Source: a bacterium
Lineage (GTDB): Bacteria > Bdellovibrionota_C > UBA2361 > OMII01
Reading direction: 5' to 3'
Assembly: GCA_017853915.1 (NCBI GenBank)
Contig: JAFMIS010000170.1
Span: 1-5,854 of the forward strand
Length of the DNA: 5,854 nt
In this document: positions 5,360-5,854 of the stretch, piece after piece
Position numbering within the stretch: the stretch's first letter is position 1
Layout: each line of letters starts with the position of its first letter
The notes under the pieces: model-generated
Database searches by the model: none
Told to the model about the DNA's origin: nothing
What the model saw: the letters and a program-made list of their open reading frames with translations, nothing else
Translations under genes and position numbers: made by a program

Positions 5360-5854
5360 TTGAGCAAAGTCTTGAGGAGAGAGGCTTTCGCGCCTGAGGA
5401 GGATTCCAAGCAGCATCCAGACAATAATCATTACTTCGCTATCGCCGAAGTTATACTCGACCATGCCGGCTGTTTGCCATGAAATCACAGCGCAGCCTAT
5501 TGCTACCGCCAAAGGGTCCCTAGGCTTTCGAAAGCTCACTCGACATACCGAGATCAGGAACCATAGAAAGACAAACCCCGCGAGCCAACCGTTTTCGGCG
5601 GTAATATTGAGCAGATTGTTATGGAAATGTTTGAGCTCAGGAGGAATCTCCGGAGCAAACTCACGAAGAATGCCGCTGTTGTGGTAGCCGATACCAAGTG
5701 GATATTCACCACTCAGCTCCGCGCCGATACGCCAAATCGTGCTTCGCCCTCCAGCGATAGTAAAGTGGTTGTATGAGTCCGCAATCCGTTCGTAGATGGG
5801 GGGGATAGTGAGGGCCGCAATCGCTGAACAGATAACAATCACGCCTATAAATCG
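5321..5854 (-). CDS. O-antigen ligase/polymerase (Wzy/WaaL-like) membrane protein, C-terminal part
   Basis: The frame is open to the right edge, so the 5' part is missing; 177 residues are visible, against roughly 400-450 for complete family members. This family includes inner-membrane polysaccharide polymerases and ligases that act on undecaprenyl-linked glycans at the periplasmic face. Visible signs: a hydrophobic helix at the edge; the large-loop motif GGRSTIW (35-41) with its conserved Arg37; YPLGIGYHN (51-59); HFHNNLL (76-82) with the conserved H-N pair; a helix near 88-104; EYNFGDSEV (133-141); and a last helix near 140-153 before a basic, hydrophilic tail. The apparent GTG at 5842 is internal, because the frame continues upstream as RFIG. 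The stop at 5323-5321 lies inside the 3' end of the convergent KAS III gene, a 39-bp tail-to-tail overlap. Confidence 0.88.
   Translation of the reverse strand, partial: RFIGVIVICSAIAALTIPPIYERIADSYNHFTIAGGRSTIWRIGAELSGEYPLGIGYHNSGILREFAPEIPPELKHFHNNLLNITAENGWLAGFVFLWFLISVCRVSFRKPRDPLAVAIGCAVISWQTAGMVEYNFGDSEVMIIVWMLLGILLRRESLSPQDFAQLRADSHKDRAPA

Noticed and set aside
1..5854. tRNA, rRNA, CRISPR array or insertion sequence
   Set aside because: No cloverleaf-like or rRNA sequence, no spaced direct repeats, no transposase motif and no target-site duplication noticed on either strand.

Overview
The window suggests a Gram-negative, aerobically respiring bacterium of moderate G+C. This rests on a SURF1-type cytochrome oxidase assembly protein and an O-antigen ligase/polymerase-type membrane protein, both families common in Proteobacteria and their relatives. 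The exact lineage cannot be read from the sequence.

Layout. (1) Bases 1-1793, minus strand: a half-size ABC exporter (six-helix permease fused to an ATPase), nearly complete but cut by the left edge. (2) Bases 1794-2166: about 370 bases without a well-supported gene. On the minus strand this stretch looks like a long 5' leader for the exporter. It holds a 14-bp palindrome beside promoter-like boxes, a terminator-like hairpin, competing GCTGGCGA/TCGCCAGC arms, a weak 36-codon leader ORF, and an ACCTCCTG sequence exactly complementary to the exporter's strong ribosome binding site. (3) Bases 2167-3000, minus strand: SURF1 family protein. (4) Bases 3001-3380: a 380-base divergent intergenic region with several perfect inverted repeats. 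An 11-bp pair encloses an 8-bp pair and ends right at the ribosome binding site of the next gene. (5) Bases 3381-4367 and 4373-5359, plus strand: two paralogous ketoacyl-ACP synthase III (FabH-like) proteins of 328 residues each, five bases apart. The second keeps Cys-His-Asn; the first has lost all three. (6) Bases 5321-5854, minus strand: the C-terminal part of a Wzy/WaaL-like protein, convergent with and overlapping the second KAS III gene by 39 bp.

The most interesting unit is the two-gene KAS III operon. A catalytically dead copy beside an intact one resembles the logic of the PqsB/PqsC heterodimer or of the ketosynthase/chain-length-factor pairs, so a specialised-metabolite condensing or acyl-transfer enzyme is more likely than housekeeping FabH. 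The ABC exporter could export such a product, but nothing in the window proves the link. SURF1 between them is probably unrelated respiratory housekeeping.
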